Shown here: one piece after another, positions 39,726 to 49,377 of the stretch
How positions within the stretch are numbered: the first letter of the stretch is position 1
Layout: every line of letters begins with the position of its first letter
Source of the DNA: an uncultured Clostridia bacterium
GTDB taxonomy: Bacteria; Bacillota; Clostridia; Christensenellales; Aristaeellaceae
Length of the DNA stretch: 64,000 nucleotides
Reading direction: 5' to 3'
NCBI GenBank assembly: GCA_934675735.1
Contig: CAKURR010000001.1
Span: 186,001-250,000, forward strand
The notes under the pieces: generated by a model
The model's input: only the letters and a program-made list of their open reading frames with translations
Database searches by the model: none
What the model was told of the DNA's origin: nothing
Translations under genes and position numbers: made by a program

Positions 39726-42115
39726 ATTTGAACGATTTGAACAGAGAACAGCGGCTCGCGGCGGAAACGCTTGAAGGGCCGCTTTTGGTGCTCGCGGGCG
39801 CGGGCTCGGGCAAAACGCGCGCGCTGACCTATCGCGTGGCGAACCTGCTGGAGCACGGTGTGCCGCCGTGGGCGATTATGGCCATCACGTTTACCAACAA
39901 AGCCGCCAAGGAGATGCGCGAGCGAATTGAAAAGCTGGCGGGTGAGGGCGCGAGCGAAATCTGGGTCTCCACATTTCACTCCGGCTGCGCGAAGATTCTG
40001 CGCCGCGACATCGAAAAGATGGGCTACACGCGTTCGTTTACTATCTACGACGACGACGACCAGATGAGCGCGCTGAAGGAAATTTTGAAAAAACTGAACA
40101 TCGACGACAAATTTCTGCCGCCCAGAGAGATTAAAAGCAAAATTTCCGACGCGAAAAACAAGCTGCTCGGCCCGCAGGACTGGTTTGCCCAGAGCGAGCG
40201 TGATTACCGCAGTCAGATGGTTTATGACGTTTACAACGCCTACGAAGAAAAGCTGAAAAGCTCCAACTCGCTGGACTTCGACGACCTGATTGTCAAAACG
40301 CTGGAGCTTTTCGCTCAGCATCCGCCGGTGCTGGAGGCATATCAGCGCAAAATCCGCTATATTCACGTCGACGAGTATCAGGATACAAACTATGCGCAGT
40401 ATATGCTTGTGCGCCTGCTGGCGGCGCAGAGCCGCAACCTGTGCGTCGTCGGCGACGACGACCAGTCGATTTACGGCTGGCGCGGTGCGGATATCCGCAA
40501 CATTCTCGACTTTGAAAAGGATTTTCCGGATGCGAAAGTCATCAAGCTTGAGCAGAACTACCGCTCGACGGCCAATATTCTGGATGCGGCCAATCAGGTT
40601 ATCGCGCTCAACGCCAACCGCAAGGATAAGGCGCTTTGGACCGAGCAAGGCCCGGGCGAGCCGATTCGGCTCTATCGCGCGGGTGACGAACGCGAGGAAG
40701 CGGCATGGATTTGTCAGCAGATTCGCGATTTGAGAGCGCGCGGCGAGGAGCTGGGCCGCTTTGCCGTGCTCTATCGAACGAACGCGCAGTCCCGTGTTAT
40801 CGAAGAATCGTTCGTGCAGGCGGGTATCCGCTATCGGATGTACGGCGGCCTCAAGTTCTATGATCGCAAGGAGGTCAAGGATATTCTGGCCTATCTGCGC
40901 GTGCTGGTCAATCCGGCGGACGATATCTCCGTGCGGCGAATCATCAACGTGCCCAAACGCGCCATCGGCGATACGACGGTGAACGAGCTGGCACGCTATG
41001 CCGCCCAAGAGGATATGCCGCTGTTGACCGCGTGCATGGATGTGCCGGAGAGCCTGAACGCCCGCGCGCGCAAGAGCGTGGAAAAGTTCAGCGAACTGAT
41101 AATGAGCCTGACCATGATGCAGGAGACGATGAAGCTCACCGAGCTTGTGCAGTATGTCATTGACACGGTGGGGCTGGAAAGCCAGTATACCAAAGAGGAT
41201 AACGACGAGAACCGCTCCCGCGTGGAGAACATTCGAGAGTTTGTCGGCGCGGTGAAGGAATTTGAAGAAAAATCGGACAATCCGACACTGACGGAATATT
41301 TGGAAAACGTGTCGCTTGTCTCGGATTTGGACGAGATGGGCGAGGACGGCGGCGCAGTCACAATGATGACGCTGCACAGCGCCAAGGGCCTGGAATTTCC
41401 GAACGTGTTCATGGTCGGCATGGAAGAAAACCTGTTTCCGTCGGCCAGAAGCCGCGACGACGAAGCGCGGATGGAGGAAGAACGCCGCCTGTGCTATGTC
41501 GGCATCACCCGCGCACGGGAAAGGCTGTTCCTGTCCCATGCGTCGCGGCGCATGCTGTATAACCAGATTCAGTTCAACGATCGATCGCGGTTCATTGACG
41601 ATATTCCGGCGCGGCTGATGGAGGATGTATCCGATGCGAGCAGCCGCGGCGGTTTTGCGGGCGGCCGAAAGTCCGGCGGAAACTGGCAGAGCGGCGGCTG
41701 GCAGCAGCCCGCGTGGAGCAAGAGCGGCGGCTTTGCGCCCATGCAGATGCAGGCGGATCAGTCGAACTGGAAGCCGAAAACGAGCTATAATGTGGTCAAA
41801 CCGACGGGGCAGGCGCAGAGCTTTTCCAGCTGGAACGCAAAAAGCGCGACAGTCGGCGGCGTAACGGTGCAGGGCGTGCAGCGCGGCATGAGCCATCAGC
41901 CCAAGATGGTTGCTTCTCAGGCGCATGAAGCGGAAAAACCGTCGATTTATGCGCCCGGCGACCACGTGATGCACAGAAAATTCGGGCGCGGTGCGGTTGT
42001 GCGCGTCAGCGGAAGCGGATCGGATGCGCGCATTATGATTCGCTTTGACGATGTGCGCGTGGGCGTCAAAGAGCTGGCGCTGGCGATTGCGCCGATCATC
42101 AGGCTGGAGGAGTGA
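39722..42115 (+). CDS. pcrA: UvrD/PcrA-type DNA helicase
   Basis: Superfamily 1A 3'-5' helicase for repair and plasmid replication. 797 residues: Walker A GAGSGKTRALTYR near residue 25, AITFTNKAAKEMRERI near 58, DEYQDTNYAQY near 219, GDDDQSIYGWRGADI near 243, VTMMTLHSAKGLEFPNVF near 545 and YVGITRARERLFLSHASRR near 592. The C-terminal part is a Gly/Ser/Trp-rich linker (about 640-690) and a Tudor-like domain HRKFGRGAVVRVSGSG that binds RNA polymerase in PcrA. It overlaps ligA by 4 bp. Confidence 0.95.
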   Translation: MNLNDLNREQRLAAETLEGPLLVLAGAGSGKTRALTYRVANLLEHGVPPWAIMAITFTNKAAKEMRERIEKLAGEGASEIWVSTFHSGCAKILRRDIEKMGYTRSFTIYDDDDQMSALKEILKKLNIDDKFLPPREIKSKISDAKNKLLGPQDWFAQSERDYRSQMVYDVYNAYEEKLKSSNSLDFDDLIVKTLELFAQHPPVLEAYQRKIRYIHVDEYQDTNYAQYMLVRLLAAQSRNLCVVGDDDQSIYGWRGADIRNILDFEKDFPDAKVIKLEQNYRSTANILDAANQVIALNANRKDKALWTEQGPGEPIRLYRAGDEREEAAWICQQIRDLRARGEELGRFAVLYRTNAQSRVIEESFVQAGIRYRMYGGLKFYDRKEVKDILAYLRVLVNPADDISVRRIINVPKRAIGDTTVNELARYAAQEDMPLLTACMDVPESLNARARKSVEKFSELIMSLTMMQETMKLTELVQYVIDTVGLESQYTKEDNDENRSRVENIREFVGAVKEFEEKSDNPTLTEYLENVSLVSDLDEMGEDGGAVTMMTLHSAKGLEFPNVFMVGMEENLFPSARSRDDEARMEEERRLCYVGITRARERLFLSHASRRMLYNQIQFNDRSRFIDDIPARLMEDVSDASSRGGFAGGRKSGGNWQSGGWQQPAWSKSGGFAPMQMQADQSNWKPKTSYNVVKPTGQAQSFSSWNAKSATVGGVTVQGVQRGMSHQPKMVASQAHEAEKPSIYAPGDHVMHRKFGRGAVVRVSGSGSDARIMIRFDDVRVGVKELALAIAPIIRLEE

Positions 42116-44151
42116 ACAAAGACGTGAGCGAGACAAACGATTTGCGCCGCATGCGCGAATTAATCGACAAACTGAACGAAGCCTCGCGCAGATATTACGA
42201 CCAGAACGAATCCGATATTTCCGACGACGAATGGGATGCGATGTACGCCGAGCTGCGAGGGCTGGAGGAAAAGACCGGCGAGCGCATGGCGGATTCGCCG
42301 ACCAGGCGCGTCGGCGGCGCGGTGATGGAGGGCTTTGAACAGCATCGCCATATCGCGCGGCTTTGGAGCATGGATAAGGCGCAGAGCGAAGAGGAAATTC
42401 TCGCGTGGGCGCAGCGCTGTGAAAAGCAGACGGCGGAAGCGGGCGGTCTGCCGAAAAACAGCTACTGCGTGGAATATAAGCTCGACGGTCTGACGGTCAA
42501 CCTGACATACGACGGGGGCAGGCTGATTCAGGCGGCGACGCGCGGCAACGGCGAAGTCGGCGAAGCGATTCTGCCGCAGGCGATGACCATCCGCACCATT
42601 CCGCTCACGATTCCCTTTACAGGGCGGATGGAGGTGCAGGGCGAGGGCATCATGCGTCTGTCCGAACTAAAAAAATACAACGAAACAGCTGCCGAACCGC
42701 TGAAAAACGCGCGCAACGCGGCAGCGGGCGCGCTGCGCAACCTCGACCCTCAGGTGACGGCCAGCCGCCATCTGGATGCGTTTTTTTACCAAATCGGCTA
42801 TATCGAGGGGAAGAGTTTTGAAACCCAGCAGGATATGCTGGATTTTATGAAGGGAAACGGCCTGAATATCAGCCCATTTGTCCGCCCGGCACAGACGATT
42901 GAAGAGGCGCTGGAAGCCGTGCACGAGATTGAGCGGGCGCGCGAAACGCTCGATTTTCTCATTGACGGTGCGACGATAAAAATCACGGATATGCGCACGC
43001 GCGAGGTGCTCGGCACGACGGATAAATTCCCGCGCTGGTCGATTGCGTTCAAATTTCCGGCACAGGAAACCGTCACCAAGCTGCTGAAAATCACATGGGA
43101 AGTGGGCCGAACGGGCAAGCTTACGCCGCTGGCGCATTTGTCTCCGGTGGATATCTGCGGCGTGACGGTCAAGCGCGCGACGCTCAACAATTACGACGAC
43201 ATCTGCCGCAAGCGCGTGCGCATCGGCAGCGAGGTCTGGGTGCGCCGTTCCAACGACGTGATTCCCGAAATCATGGGCGTTGTATGGGACGGGGAAGGCG
43301 AACCGCCCAAGACGGATATTCTGCCGCCGACGGTCTGCCCCGCATGCGGTGGGGAGCTGGTCAGACTGAGACAGGACGGCGTACACCTGTTCTGCCTCAA
43401 CCGAACGAGCTGCCGCCCGCAGGCGATTGCGCGCATGGCGCATTTTGCTTCGCGGCAGGGCATGGATATCGAGACATTCAGCACGCGCACGGCAGGCCTG
43501 TTTTACGACGAGCTGGGCGTGCGCTCGGCAGCGGATTTATACAGCCTTGACCGTGAAAAGCTGGTTGCGCTCAAGGGCTTCGGCGAGAAAAAGGCGGATA
43601 AGCTCTTTGCCGAGCTGGAAAAGAGCAAGGATTGCGAGTTGGACGCGTTTTTGTTCGCCATCGGCATTCCCAACATCGGCAAAAAGACGGCGTATGACCT
43701 GATGGCGCATTTCGGCACGCTGGAAGCGCTGATGGGCGCGACCAAGCAGGAGTTGGTGGATATCGAGGACGTGGGCGAAATCGTTGCGTCCTCGATTACG
43801 GAGTATTTTGCGGATGAGGAAAACCGCCGCTTTGTGAACCGTCTGCAGGAGGCCGGCGTGCATCCGCAGATACATATGCAGGAGGACGCGGGCACGCTGT
43901 TTGAGGGGCTGACCTTCGTGCTGACCGGCACGCTGCCGACGCTTTCCCGCGCACAGGCGCAGGAGCTCATCCGCAAAAACGGCGGCAAGGCGACAGGAAG
44001 CGTATCCAAAAAGACGAGCATCGTTCTGGCCGGAGAGAGCGCGGGCAGCAAGCTCGACAAGGCGCGCGAGCTGGGCGTGCGCATCATCGACGAAGCGCAG
44101 TTTCTGCAAATGATTGAGCGGCAGGAGCGCCCGATGGACGAAGGCGATTAA
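42112..44151 (+). CDS. ligA: NAD-dependent DNA ligase
   Basis: Seals nicks with NAD as AMP donor. 679 residues: domain Ia (YYDQNESDISDDEWDAMYAE), adenylation with the catalytic lysine Lys123 in YCVEYKLDGLTVN, OB fold, zinc finger (CPACGG...FCLNRTSCRPQ near 405-430), helix-hairpin-helix repeats (LKGFGEKKADK, IGIPNIGKKTAY) and a BRCT domain (about 590-665, TFVLTGTLPTLSRAQA). The GTG at 42112 overlaps the pcrA stop codon; GTG at 42124 is an alternative start. pcrA-ligA order is standard for Firmicutes. Confidence 0.95.
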   Translation: MNKDVSETNDLRRMRELIDKLNEASRRYYDQNESDISDDEWDAMYAELRGLEEKTGERMADSPTRRVGGAVMEGFEQHRHIARLWSMDKAQSEEEILAWAQRCEKQTAEAGGLPKNSYCVEYKLDGLTVNLTYDGGRLIQAATRGNGEVGEAILPQAMTIRTIPLTIPFTGRMEVQGEGIMRLSELKKYNETAAEPLKNARNAAAGALRNLDPQVTASRHLDAFFYQIGYIEGKSFETQQDMLDFMKGNGLNISPFVRPAQTIEEALEAVHEIERARETLDFLIDGATIKITDMRTREVLGTTDKFPRWSIAFKFPAQETVTKLLKITWEVGRTGKLTPLAHLSPVDICGVTVKRATLNNYDDICRKRVRIGSEVWVRRSNDVIPEIMGVVWDGEGEPPKTDILPPTVCPACGGELVRLRQDGVHLFCLNRTSCRPQAIARMAHFASRQGMDIETFSTRTAGLFYDELGVRSAADLYSLDREKLVALKGFGEKKADKLFAELEKSKDCELDAFLFAIGIPNIGKKTAYDLMAHFGTLEALMGATKQELVDIEDVGEIVASSITEYFADEENRRFVNRLQEAGVHPQIHMQEDAGTLFEGLTFVLTGTLPTLSRAQAQELIRKNGGKATGSVSKKTSIVLAGESAGSKLDKARELGVRIIDEAQFLQMIERQERPMDEGD

Positions 44152-44213
44152 AAAGCGTGTAGGACGAACGGAAAATTCTGTTCAACTGGGCCATTTTCTT
44201 TTATATCTCTCTG

Positions 44214-44222
44214 TGGTATAAT
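44214..44222 (+). promoter_or_regulatory. Extended -10 promoter of the yicC-remA-gmk-rpoZ-coaBC operon
   Basis: TGG-TATAAT with the -10 at 44217-44222 and a T-rich stretch in the -35 region. It is 40 bp upstream of the yicC start. Confidence 0.65.
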
Positions 44223-44260
44223 CAGGAACAAACCTGCGCGAAAAGAAGGAGTGATTCTTC

Positions 44261-45133
44261 ATGCGGAGCATGACCGGCTACGGCTGCGGGCTGATCTGCG
44301 AGGACGGACGGGAAATGACCGTGGAGGTCAAGAGCGTCAACCATCGTTTTCTGGATGTATCCTTCCGTCTGGCGAGGCCGATTGCCTTTCTGGATGACGC
44401 GGTGCGCACGGGCGTGGCGGCGCGGCTGGCGCGCGGCCATGTGGATGTTTTCGTCAATTACGTCAACCGCCGCGAGGATGCGCATCGAGTACATGTGGAT
44501 ACGCAGCTGGCCAAAGCTTATCAGCAGGCGGCGGGCGAGCTGAGCGATGTGCTCGGCGTGAAAAACGATCTGCCGCTGGCGGAATACATGCGCCTGCCGG
44601 ATGTGCTGACGGTGGAGGCGTCCGAAGAGGACCGGGACGCGGTGCGCGAACTGTTTATGCGCGCGCTAAATCTGGCGCTCGACGGGCTGACCGCCATGCG
44701 CACGAGAGAAGGAAACAGCCTGCGCGGCGACATGCTGACCAAGCTCGATGCGATTGACGCATTGCGGGAACAGATTGCATTGCGCGCGCCGAACGTCGTG
44801 GAGGAATACCGCGCAAAGCTCAGCCAGCGCCTTTCCGCCTTGCTGAGTGGCGAAATCGACGAAGCCCGTTTTGCGACGGAGGTTGCGATTTTTGCCGACC
44901 GCGCGGCGATTGACGAAGAACTGGTTCGCCTGAGCAGCCATATTGCGCAGCTGCGCGTGACGACAGAGCTTGACGAGCCCGTCGGCAGAAAGCTTGATTT
45001 TCTGGTGCAGGAGCTCAACCGCGAGGTCAACACCATCGGCTCGAAAGCATCCGACGCGCAGATTGCCGGATGCGTGGTCGCGGCCAAGGGCGAAATCGAA
45101 AAGCTGCGCGAACAGGTTCAAAACATCGAATAA
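44261..45133 (+). CDS. yicC: YicC/YloC family endoribonuclease
   Basis: 290 residues starting with MRSMTGYGCG, the family start motif, followed by VEVKSVNHRFLDVSFRLARP and ending with DFLVQELNREVNTIGSKASD and the basic helix. YicC proteins are RNases that form barrel-shaped hexamers; the first gene of the yloC-remA-gmk-rpoZ-coaBC operon in B. subtilis too. ATG preceded by AGGAGTG-like sequence. Confidence 0.93.
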   Translation: MRSMTGYGCGLICEDGREMTVEVKSVNHRFLDVSFRLARPIAFLDDAVRTGVAARLARGHVDVFVNYVNRREDAHRVHVDTQLAKAYQQAAGELSDVLGVKNDLPLAEYMRLPDVLTVEASEEDRDAVRELFMRALNLALDGLTAMRTREGNSLRGDMLTKLDAIDALREQIALRAPNVVEEYRAKLSQRLSALLSGEIDEARFATEVAIFADRAAIDEELVRLSSHIAQLRVTTELDEPVGRKLDFLVQELNREVNTIGSKASDAQIAGCVVAAKGEIEKLREQVQNIE

Positions 45134-45154
45134 CGACGACAGCCGGAGGTATCC

Positions 45155-45430
45155 GTGGATATTAAGCTCATCAATGTCGGCTATGGCAACTTCATTTCTT
45201 CCAGCCGCATCATCGCGATTATCGGGCCGGAATCCGCGCCGGTCAAGCGCATCATTCAGGAAGCGCGCGAGGAGCGCCGCTTGATTGACGCGACATACGG
45301 CAGAAGGACGCGCGCCGTCATTATTTCCGACAGCGACCACGTCATTTTGTCCGCCGTGCAGCCGGAAACCATCGCCCATCGTTTTGATATCAAGGATAAC
45401 ACAACAATCGTTGAGGAGGAAGAACCGTAA
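45155..45430 (+). CDS. remA: RemA family regulator (DUF370)
   Basis: 91 residues beginning MDIKLINVGYGNFISSSRII, with VKRIIQEAREERRLIDATYG and RRTRAVII, matching the RemA/DUF370 family. In B. subtilis RemA forms DNA-binding rings that activate matrix and osmoprotection genes. GTG start; AGCCGGAGG upstream. Its stop codon overlaps the gmk ATG (TAATG). Confidence 0.93.
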   Translation: MDIKLINVGYGNFISSSRIIAIIGPESAPVKRIIQEAREERRLIDATYGRRTRAVIISDSDHVILSAVQPETIAHRFDIKDNTTIVEEEEP

Positions 45431-46014
45431 TGCACGAAGGGAAAAGGGGCGTTTTGTTTGTCTTTTCCGGGCCGTCTGGCGTGGGAAAGGGTACGCTCAA
45501 GGCCAAGCTGTTTGAAGAATTTGCCGATAAAATCGCGTATTCCGTTTCCGCGACCACGCGCGGCCCGCGCGAAGGCGAGGTAGACGGAAAGGATTACTTT
45601 TTTATCACCAGGCAGGAGTTTGAACGGCGCGTGCAGAATAATGAATTTCTGGAGCATGCCGAATTTGCGGGTAACTGCTATGGCACGCCGCGCGCATATG
45701 TGGAAAAGCTGCTGGACAGCGGTATGAACGTTGTGTTGGAAATCGACGTTCAGGGCGCGCTTCAGGTGATGCAGAGCATGCCGGACTGCGTGAGCGTGTT
45801 TATTCTGCCGCCCAGCTTTGAAGAGCTGGAGCACCGTCTGCGCGGACGCGGCACGGAAACCGAAGAAAAGATTGAAGCGCGGCTTGAAACCGCCAAGCGT
45901 GAACTGCCGTATGCGCCGCAGTACGATTATCAAATCGTCAACGGCGGTGACATTGACGAGGCGTATCGGCAGTTGCGCGATGTGTTTCTTAAAAGCACGG
46001 GCATGGCCCGATAA
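45430..46014 (+). CDS. gmk: Guanylate kinase
   Basis: Phosphorylates GMP to GDP. 194 residues with P-loop FSGPSGVGKGTLKAKLF near residue 10, SATTRGPREGEVDGKDYFF near 38 and EIDVQGALQVMQ near 100; normal length. The first base of its ATG is the last of the remA stop. Confidence 0.96.
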   Translation: MHEGKRGVLFVFSGPSGVGKGTLKAKLFEEFADKIAYSVSATTRGPREGEVDGKDYFFITRQEFERRVQNNEFLEHAEFAGNCYGTPRAYVEKLLDSGMNVVLEIDVQGALQVMQSMPDCVSVFILPPSFEELEHRLRGRGTETEEKIEARLETAKRELPYAPQYDYQIVNGGDIDEAYRQLRDVFLKSTGMAR

Positions 46015-46063
46015 AGATGACGAACCCGCTTCACGGCGATAATTTAGAGGAGGAAAACCCGAT

Positions 46064-46285
46064 ATGTCTATGACCGATCCCACGATTTTGCAGCTTCTTG
46101 AAAAGGCGGACTGCCGCTATACGCTGGTTGTTGAGACGAGCAAGCGCGCCCGTCAGCTCATCGACGGTGTGCCGCCGCTCATCGACGCCAAGGACAAGGA
46201 GAACATGCCTCTCTCCATCGCGATTGACGAAGTGAATCGCGGGCTGATTACCTATGAGCGCTCTGCGGAAATTGATGTCAAGTGA
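46064..46285 (+). CDS. rpoZ: RNA polymerase omega subunit
   Basis: 73 residues, with omega-family motifs LLEKADCRYTLVVETSKRAR and SIAIDEVNRGLITYE. Omega assists folding of the beta-prime subunit. Start ATG after GAGGAGG. It overlaps the start of coaBC. Confidence 0.94.
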   Translation: MSMTDPTILQLLEKADCRYTLVVETSKRARQLIDGVPPLIDAKDKENMPLSIAIDEVNRGLITYERSAEIDVK

Positions 46286-47477
46286 GATGAAGAAACCCTG
46301 CGTTGTCCTCGGCGTGACCGGGGGCATTGCGGTTTATAAGGCATGCGAGCTGCTGCGCCTGCTGCAAAAGCGGGGCATCGACGTTTTTGTTGTGATGACG
46401 CAGAACGCATGCCGTTTTGTCGCGCCGCTGACATTTGAAACGCTCTCCGGCCATCCTGTCGCGGTGGATACGTTCGACCGCCCGCAGACGTGGGAGGTGG
46501 AGCACATCGCGTTGGCTAAGCGTGCCGATTTGTTTTTGATTGCGCCCGCAACGGCCAACATCATCGGCAAAATGGCGTGCGGCATTGCGGATGACATGCT
46601 TTCCACCACGGTGATGGCGACGCGCGCGCCTGTGCTGGTCGCGCCCGCGATGAACACCGGCATGTGGGAAAACGCCGCCACGCAGCAGAACGTGAAAACG
46701 TTGCAGGCGCGGGGCGTTGAATTTGTGATGCCCGCTTTCGGTCATCTGGCCTGCGGAGACAGCGGCGCGGGCAAGCTTGAGGACGTCGAAGTGATTGCCG
46801 AGCGCGCATGCAGGATGCTCTTTGCGAAAAGAGATATGGAAGGCATGCGCGTGATGGTGACGGCCGGTCCGTCCCGAGAAGCGCTGGATCCGGTTCGGTA
46901 TATCTCCAACCGCTCTTCCGGCAAGATGGGGTATGCCATTGCCCAAGCGGCGCAGAGGCGGGGCGCGGAGGTCACACTGCTCAGCGGGCCTGTTTCCATC
47001 ACGCCGCCGCAGGGTGTGAAGCTTGTGCCGTTTACGACGACACAGGAGCTGCTGGATCAGGCTGGCGTGCTGGTTAAGGAGCAGGACGTGCTGATTCAGG
47101 CCGCCGCGCCCGCGGACTACCGCGCAAAGGAAATCGCGCCGCAGAAGATTAAAAAGCGGGGCGGGGAGCCGATGAACTTTACGCTGGTTGAAAATCCGGA
47201 TGTGGCCGCGACGCTCGGCCGCGAAAAGCGCGAAGGTCAGGTGTTCGTCGGCTTTGCGGCGGAGACCAACGACGTGCTCGCGCATGCCCAAGATAAGCTG
47301 GTGCGCAAAAATCTGGATATGATTGTCGCCAACGATGTGACGCGCCCGGGCGCGGGCTTTGACGTGGACACCAACATCGTGACGCTCATCACAAAGAACG
47401 GTCAGGAAGCCCTGCCGATGATGACCAAGGCGGAAGTCGCGGACCGGATTCTTGACCATGTGATGAAACTGAAATAA
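46275..47477 (+). CDS. coaBC: Bifunctional phosphopantothenoylcysteine decarboxylase / phosphopantothenate-cysteine ligase
   Basis: Two steps of coenzyme A synthesis. About 400 residues: the N-terminal CoaC flavoprotein (VLGVTGGIAVYKACELLR, DLFLIAPATANIIGKMA, AMNTGMWENAATQQNV, CGDSGAGKLED) and the C-terminal CoaB domain (VTAGPSREALDPVRYISNRS and GKMGYAIAQAAQRRGA, IVANDVTRPGAGF). The ATG at 46275 gives MSSEMKKPC; 46287 (MKKPC) is equally possible, and a reading from 46254 would overlap rpoZ more. A terminator ends the operon. Confidence 0.95.
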   Translation: MSSEMKKPCVVLGVTGGIAVYKACELLRLLQKRGIDVFVVMTQNACRFVAPLTFETLSGHPVAVDTFDRPQTWEVEHIALAKRADLFLIAPATANIIGKMACGIADDMLSTTVMATRAPVLVAPAMNTGMWENAATQQNVKTLQARGVEFVMPAFGHLACGDSGAGKLEDVEVIAERACRMLFAKRDMEGMRVMVTAGPSREALDPVRYISNRSSGKMGYAIAQAAQRRGAEVTLLSGPVSITPPQGVKLVPFTTTQELLDQAGVLVKEQDVLIQAAAPADYRAKEIAPQKIKKRGGEPMNFTLVENPDVAATLGREKREGQVFVGFAAETNDVLAHAQDKLVRKNLDMIVANDVTRPGAGFDVDTNIVTLITKNGQEALPMMTKAEVADRILDHVMKLK

Positions 47478-47488
47478 GCGGAACAATG

Positions 47489-47520
47489 AACTGTCGTTTG
47501 AATCAAAACGGCAGTTTTTC
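47489..47520 (+). terminator. Terminator of the yicC-coaBC operon
   Basis: AACTGTCGTTT (47489-47499) pairs with AAACGGCAGTT region (47506-47516), one G-T pair, followed by TTTC TTTT. Confidence 0.8.
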
Positions 47521-47571
47521 TTTTGATGTCGAGATTCGGGAGACTTTTTTGACGTTTCAGGTTCGGAAAAC

Positions 47572-47600
47572 TTGACGGAAACCTCATTTGTGCATATAAT
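47572..47600 (+). promoter_or_regulatory. Sigma-A promoter for the small secreted protein and secDF
   Basis: TTGACG (47572-47577), 17-bp spacer, consensus TATAAT (47595-47600). The leader to the first ATG (47674) is about 68 nt. Confidence 0.85.
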
Positions 47601-47673
47601 TGAGGATATGCTTATATAGGGCCGAATAGACCCATTCGACGGGGAATGCGACAAACGGAAGGGAGGCGATGCG

Positions 47674-48039
47674 ATGAAATCTGCAAGGCCGCATGCATTC
47701 AGCGGCGTCTTGATTCTTTTCGCGTTCGCCTGCCTGCTGCTTGCCGGTTCGCAGAGGCTGATTGCCTCAAGCGACAAACCGAAGGACTTTGCCGATTTGA
47801 GCGGCAGGGAAGCGTGGTTTTGCGCCGCGCCGACCGCCGCGCAGGAACAGCCACCCGAGGGGCAGAGCGTTTCGCGCGCAAGTAGCGAAAAACGCGCCGC
47901 CGTGCCTTCCGAACGATGGAATCGTCAGGCGGGACGCCTTGTTGCGCGATGCGACGCGAACGGCAATGTTTTGTCGGGAAATGGGCGCTATATGAAGGCC
48001 GTGTATCGAGCGTTTCCTTTGGGTGATGGGTTCGCATAG
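47674..48039 (+). CDS. Small secreted or membrane-anchored hypothetical protein
   Basis: 121 residues, not recognised. ATG preceded by GGGAGG 7 nt upstream, and a good promoter lies 70 bp before it, so it is clearly a gene. Residues 9-30 are a hydrophobic signal or anchor (FSGVLILFAFACLLLAG). The mature part is polar with two Cys (WFCAAP, ARCDANG) and a C-terminal motif NGNVLSGNGRYMKAVYRAF that looks conserved. It lies 54 bp upstream of secD in the same transcript, so a link to protein export is possible but unproven. Confidence 0.65.
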   Translation: MKSARPHAFSGVLILFAFACLLLAGSQRLIASSDKPKDFADLSGREAWFCAAPTAAQEQPPEGQSVSRASSEKRAAVPSERWNRQAGRLVARCDANGNVLSGNGRYMKAVYRAFPLGDGFA

Positions 48040-48093
48040 CGCGAGAAGGGATATGCAAACCTTTCAACAATATCAAAAGCGAGGAAAAACGTT

Positions 48094-49356
48094 ATGGCTA
48101 ACAAGCATGCTAAGGCGAAAAATCCGCGCGCACGCGCGCTGATTTCGCTCGTCGCAATCATTGTTGTCGTCGCCGTCTGCGCCTTCTTGGGCCTGAACGG
48201 CTTCGGCAAGGGCACGATGATCACCTACCTCAAGCCGTGGGGCGACGCAATCAGCCTCGGCCTTGACTTGCGCGGCGGTGTTTACACCGTGTATCAGGCG
48301 GAGGACAACGGCGATGCGGACTTCGACACCAAGATGGAATCCACGGTGAGCATCCTCACCAGCCGTCTGACCCGTCAGGGCTTCACCGAGGCGACCGTCA
48401 CCCGTCAGGGCAGCGACCGCATCCGCGTCGAAATCCCGAACGTGTCCGACCCGAATCAGATTCTGACCATCATCGGCACGCCGGCTCAGCTGTATTTCGT
48501 CGATGAGGACGGCAACAACCTGATGGAAGGTGCGATGGTCAAGAACGCTCAGGCGGCTCAGGACCAGGACGGAAAGCCCTGCATCGCCTTTGAGCTGACC
48601 GACGAGGGCGCGAAGATTTTCGCGGAAGCCACGGCGGCCAACCTGGGCAAGACCATTTCCATCACGCTGGACGGCGAGACCATCTCCCGCGCGACGGTCA
48701 ACACCGTGATTGCGGGCGGCAAGGGCGAAATCACCGGCAACTTTACTGCGGACGAGGCGAAGAATCTGGCGACCCTGATTCTCTCCGGCGCGCTGCCGTT
48801 GAACCTGACGCAGCTCGAAGTGAGCGCCATTTCCGCGACGCTGGGCGTTGAAGCGCTCGACCGCGCGATTCAGGCGGGTATCATCGGCGTGGCGCTGGTC
48901 ATGCTGTTCATGCTTTTCCGTTACCGTCTGTGCGGCCTGGTGGCCGACATCGCGCTGACGATTTACATCATGATCGTCGTGCTGCTGCTGGCGCTCACCG
49001 GCGCACAGCTGACCCTGCCGGGCGTTGCGGGTATCATCTTGGGCATCGGCATGGCCGTTGACGCAAACGTCGTTATCTTTGAGCGCATCCGTGAGGAAGT
49101 CAAGGTCGGCCGCCCGATCGGCTCGGCTGTCCGCAAGGGCTTCTCCAACGCGCTGTCCGCCATCATCGACTCGAATGTGACCACCATCATCGCCGCCGTC
49201 GTGCTGTATGCCTTCGGCACCGGCTCCGTGCGCGGCTTCGCGCTGACGCTGGGCATCGGCGTGGCGACCTCTCTGGTTACGGCCGTGTTCGTCACCCATA
49301 AGCTGCTGGATATCTTTGCCGACCTGGGCATCAAGAACCAGAAGCTCTACGTGTGA
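48094..49356 (+). CDS. secD: Protein translocase subunit SecD
   Basis: RND-related membrane protein that uses the proton gradient to help Sec translocation. 420 residues: N-terminal membrane helix (about 14-34), the conserved GLDLRGGVYTVYQA near residue 55, a first periplasmic-type (P1) domain, and a C-terminal block of five helices with the motif GVAGIILGIGMAVDANVVIF near 310. It is shorter than Gram-negative SecD, as is usual for Clostridia. secF follows after 22 bp. Confidence 0.95.
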   Translation: MANKHAKAKNPRARALISLVAIIVVVAVCAFLGLNGFGKGTMITYLKPWGDAISLGLDLRGGVYTVYQAEDNGDADFDTKMESTVSILTSRLTRQGFTEATVTRQGSDRIRVEIPNVSDPNQILTIIGTPAQLYFVDEDGNNLMEGAMVKNAQAAQDQDGKPCIAFELTDEGAKIFAEATAANLGKTISITLDGETISRATVNTVIAGGKGEITGNFTADEAKNLATLILSGALPLNLTQLEVSAISATLGVEALDRAIQAGIIGVALVMLFMLFRYRLCGLVADIALTIYIMIVVLLLALTGAQLTLPGVAGIILGIGMAVDANVVIFERIREEVKVGRPIGSAVRKGFSNALSAIIDSNVTTIIAAVVLYAFGTGSVRGFALTLGIGVATSLVTAVFVTHKLLDIFADLGIKNQKLYV

Positions 49357-49377
49357 TAAGGCGAGGAGGAAAGAAAC

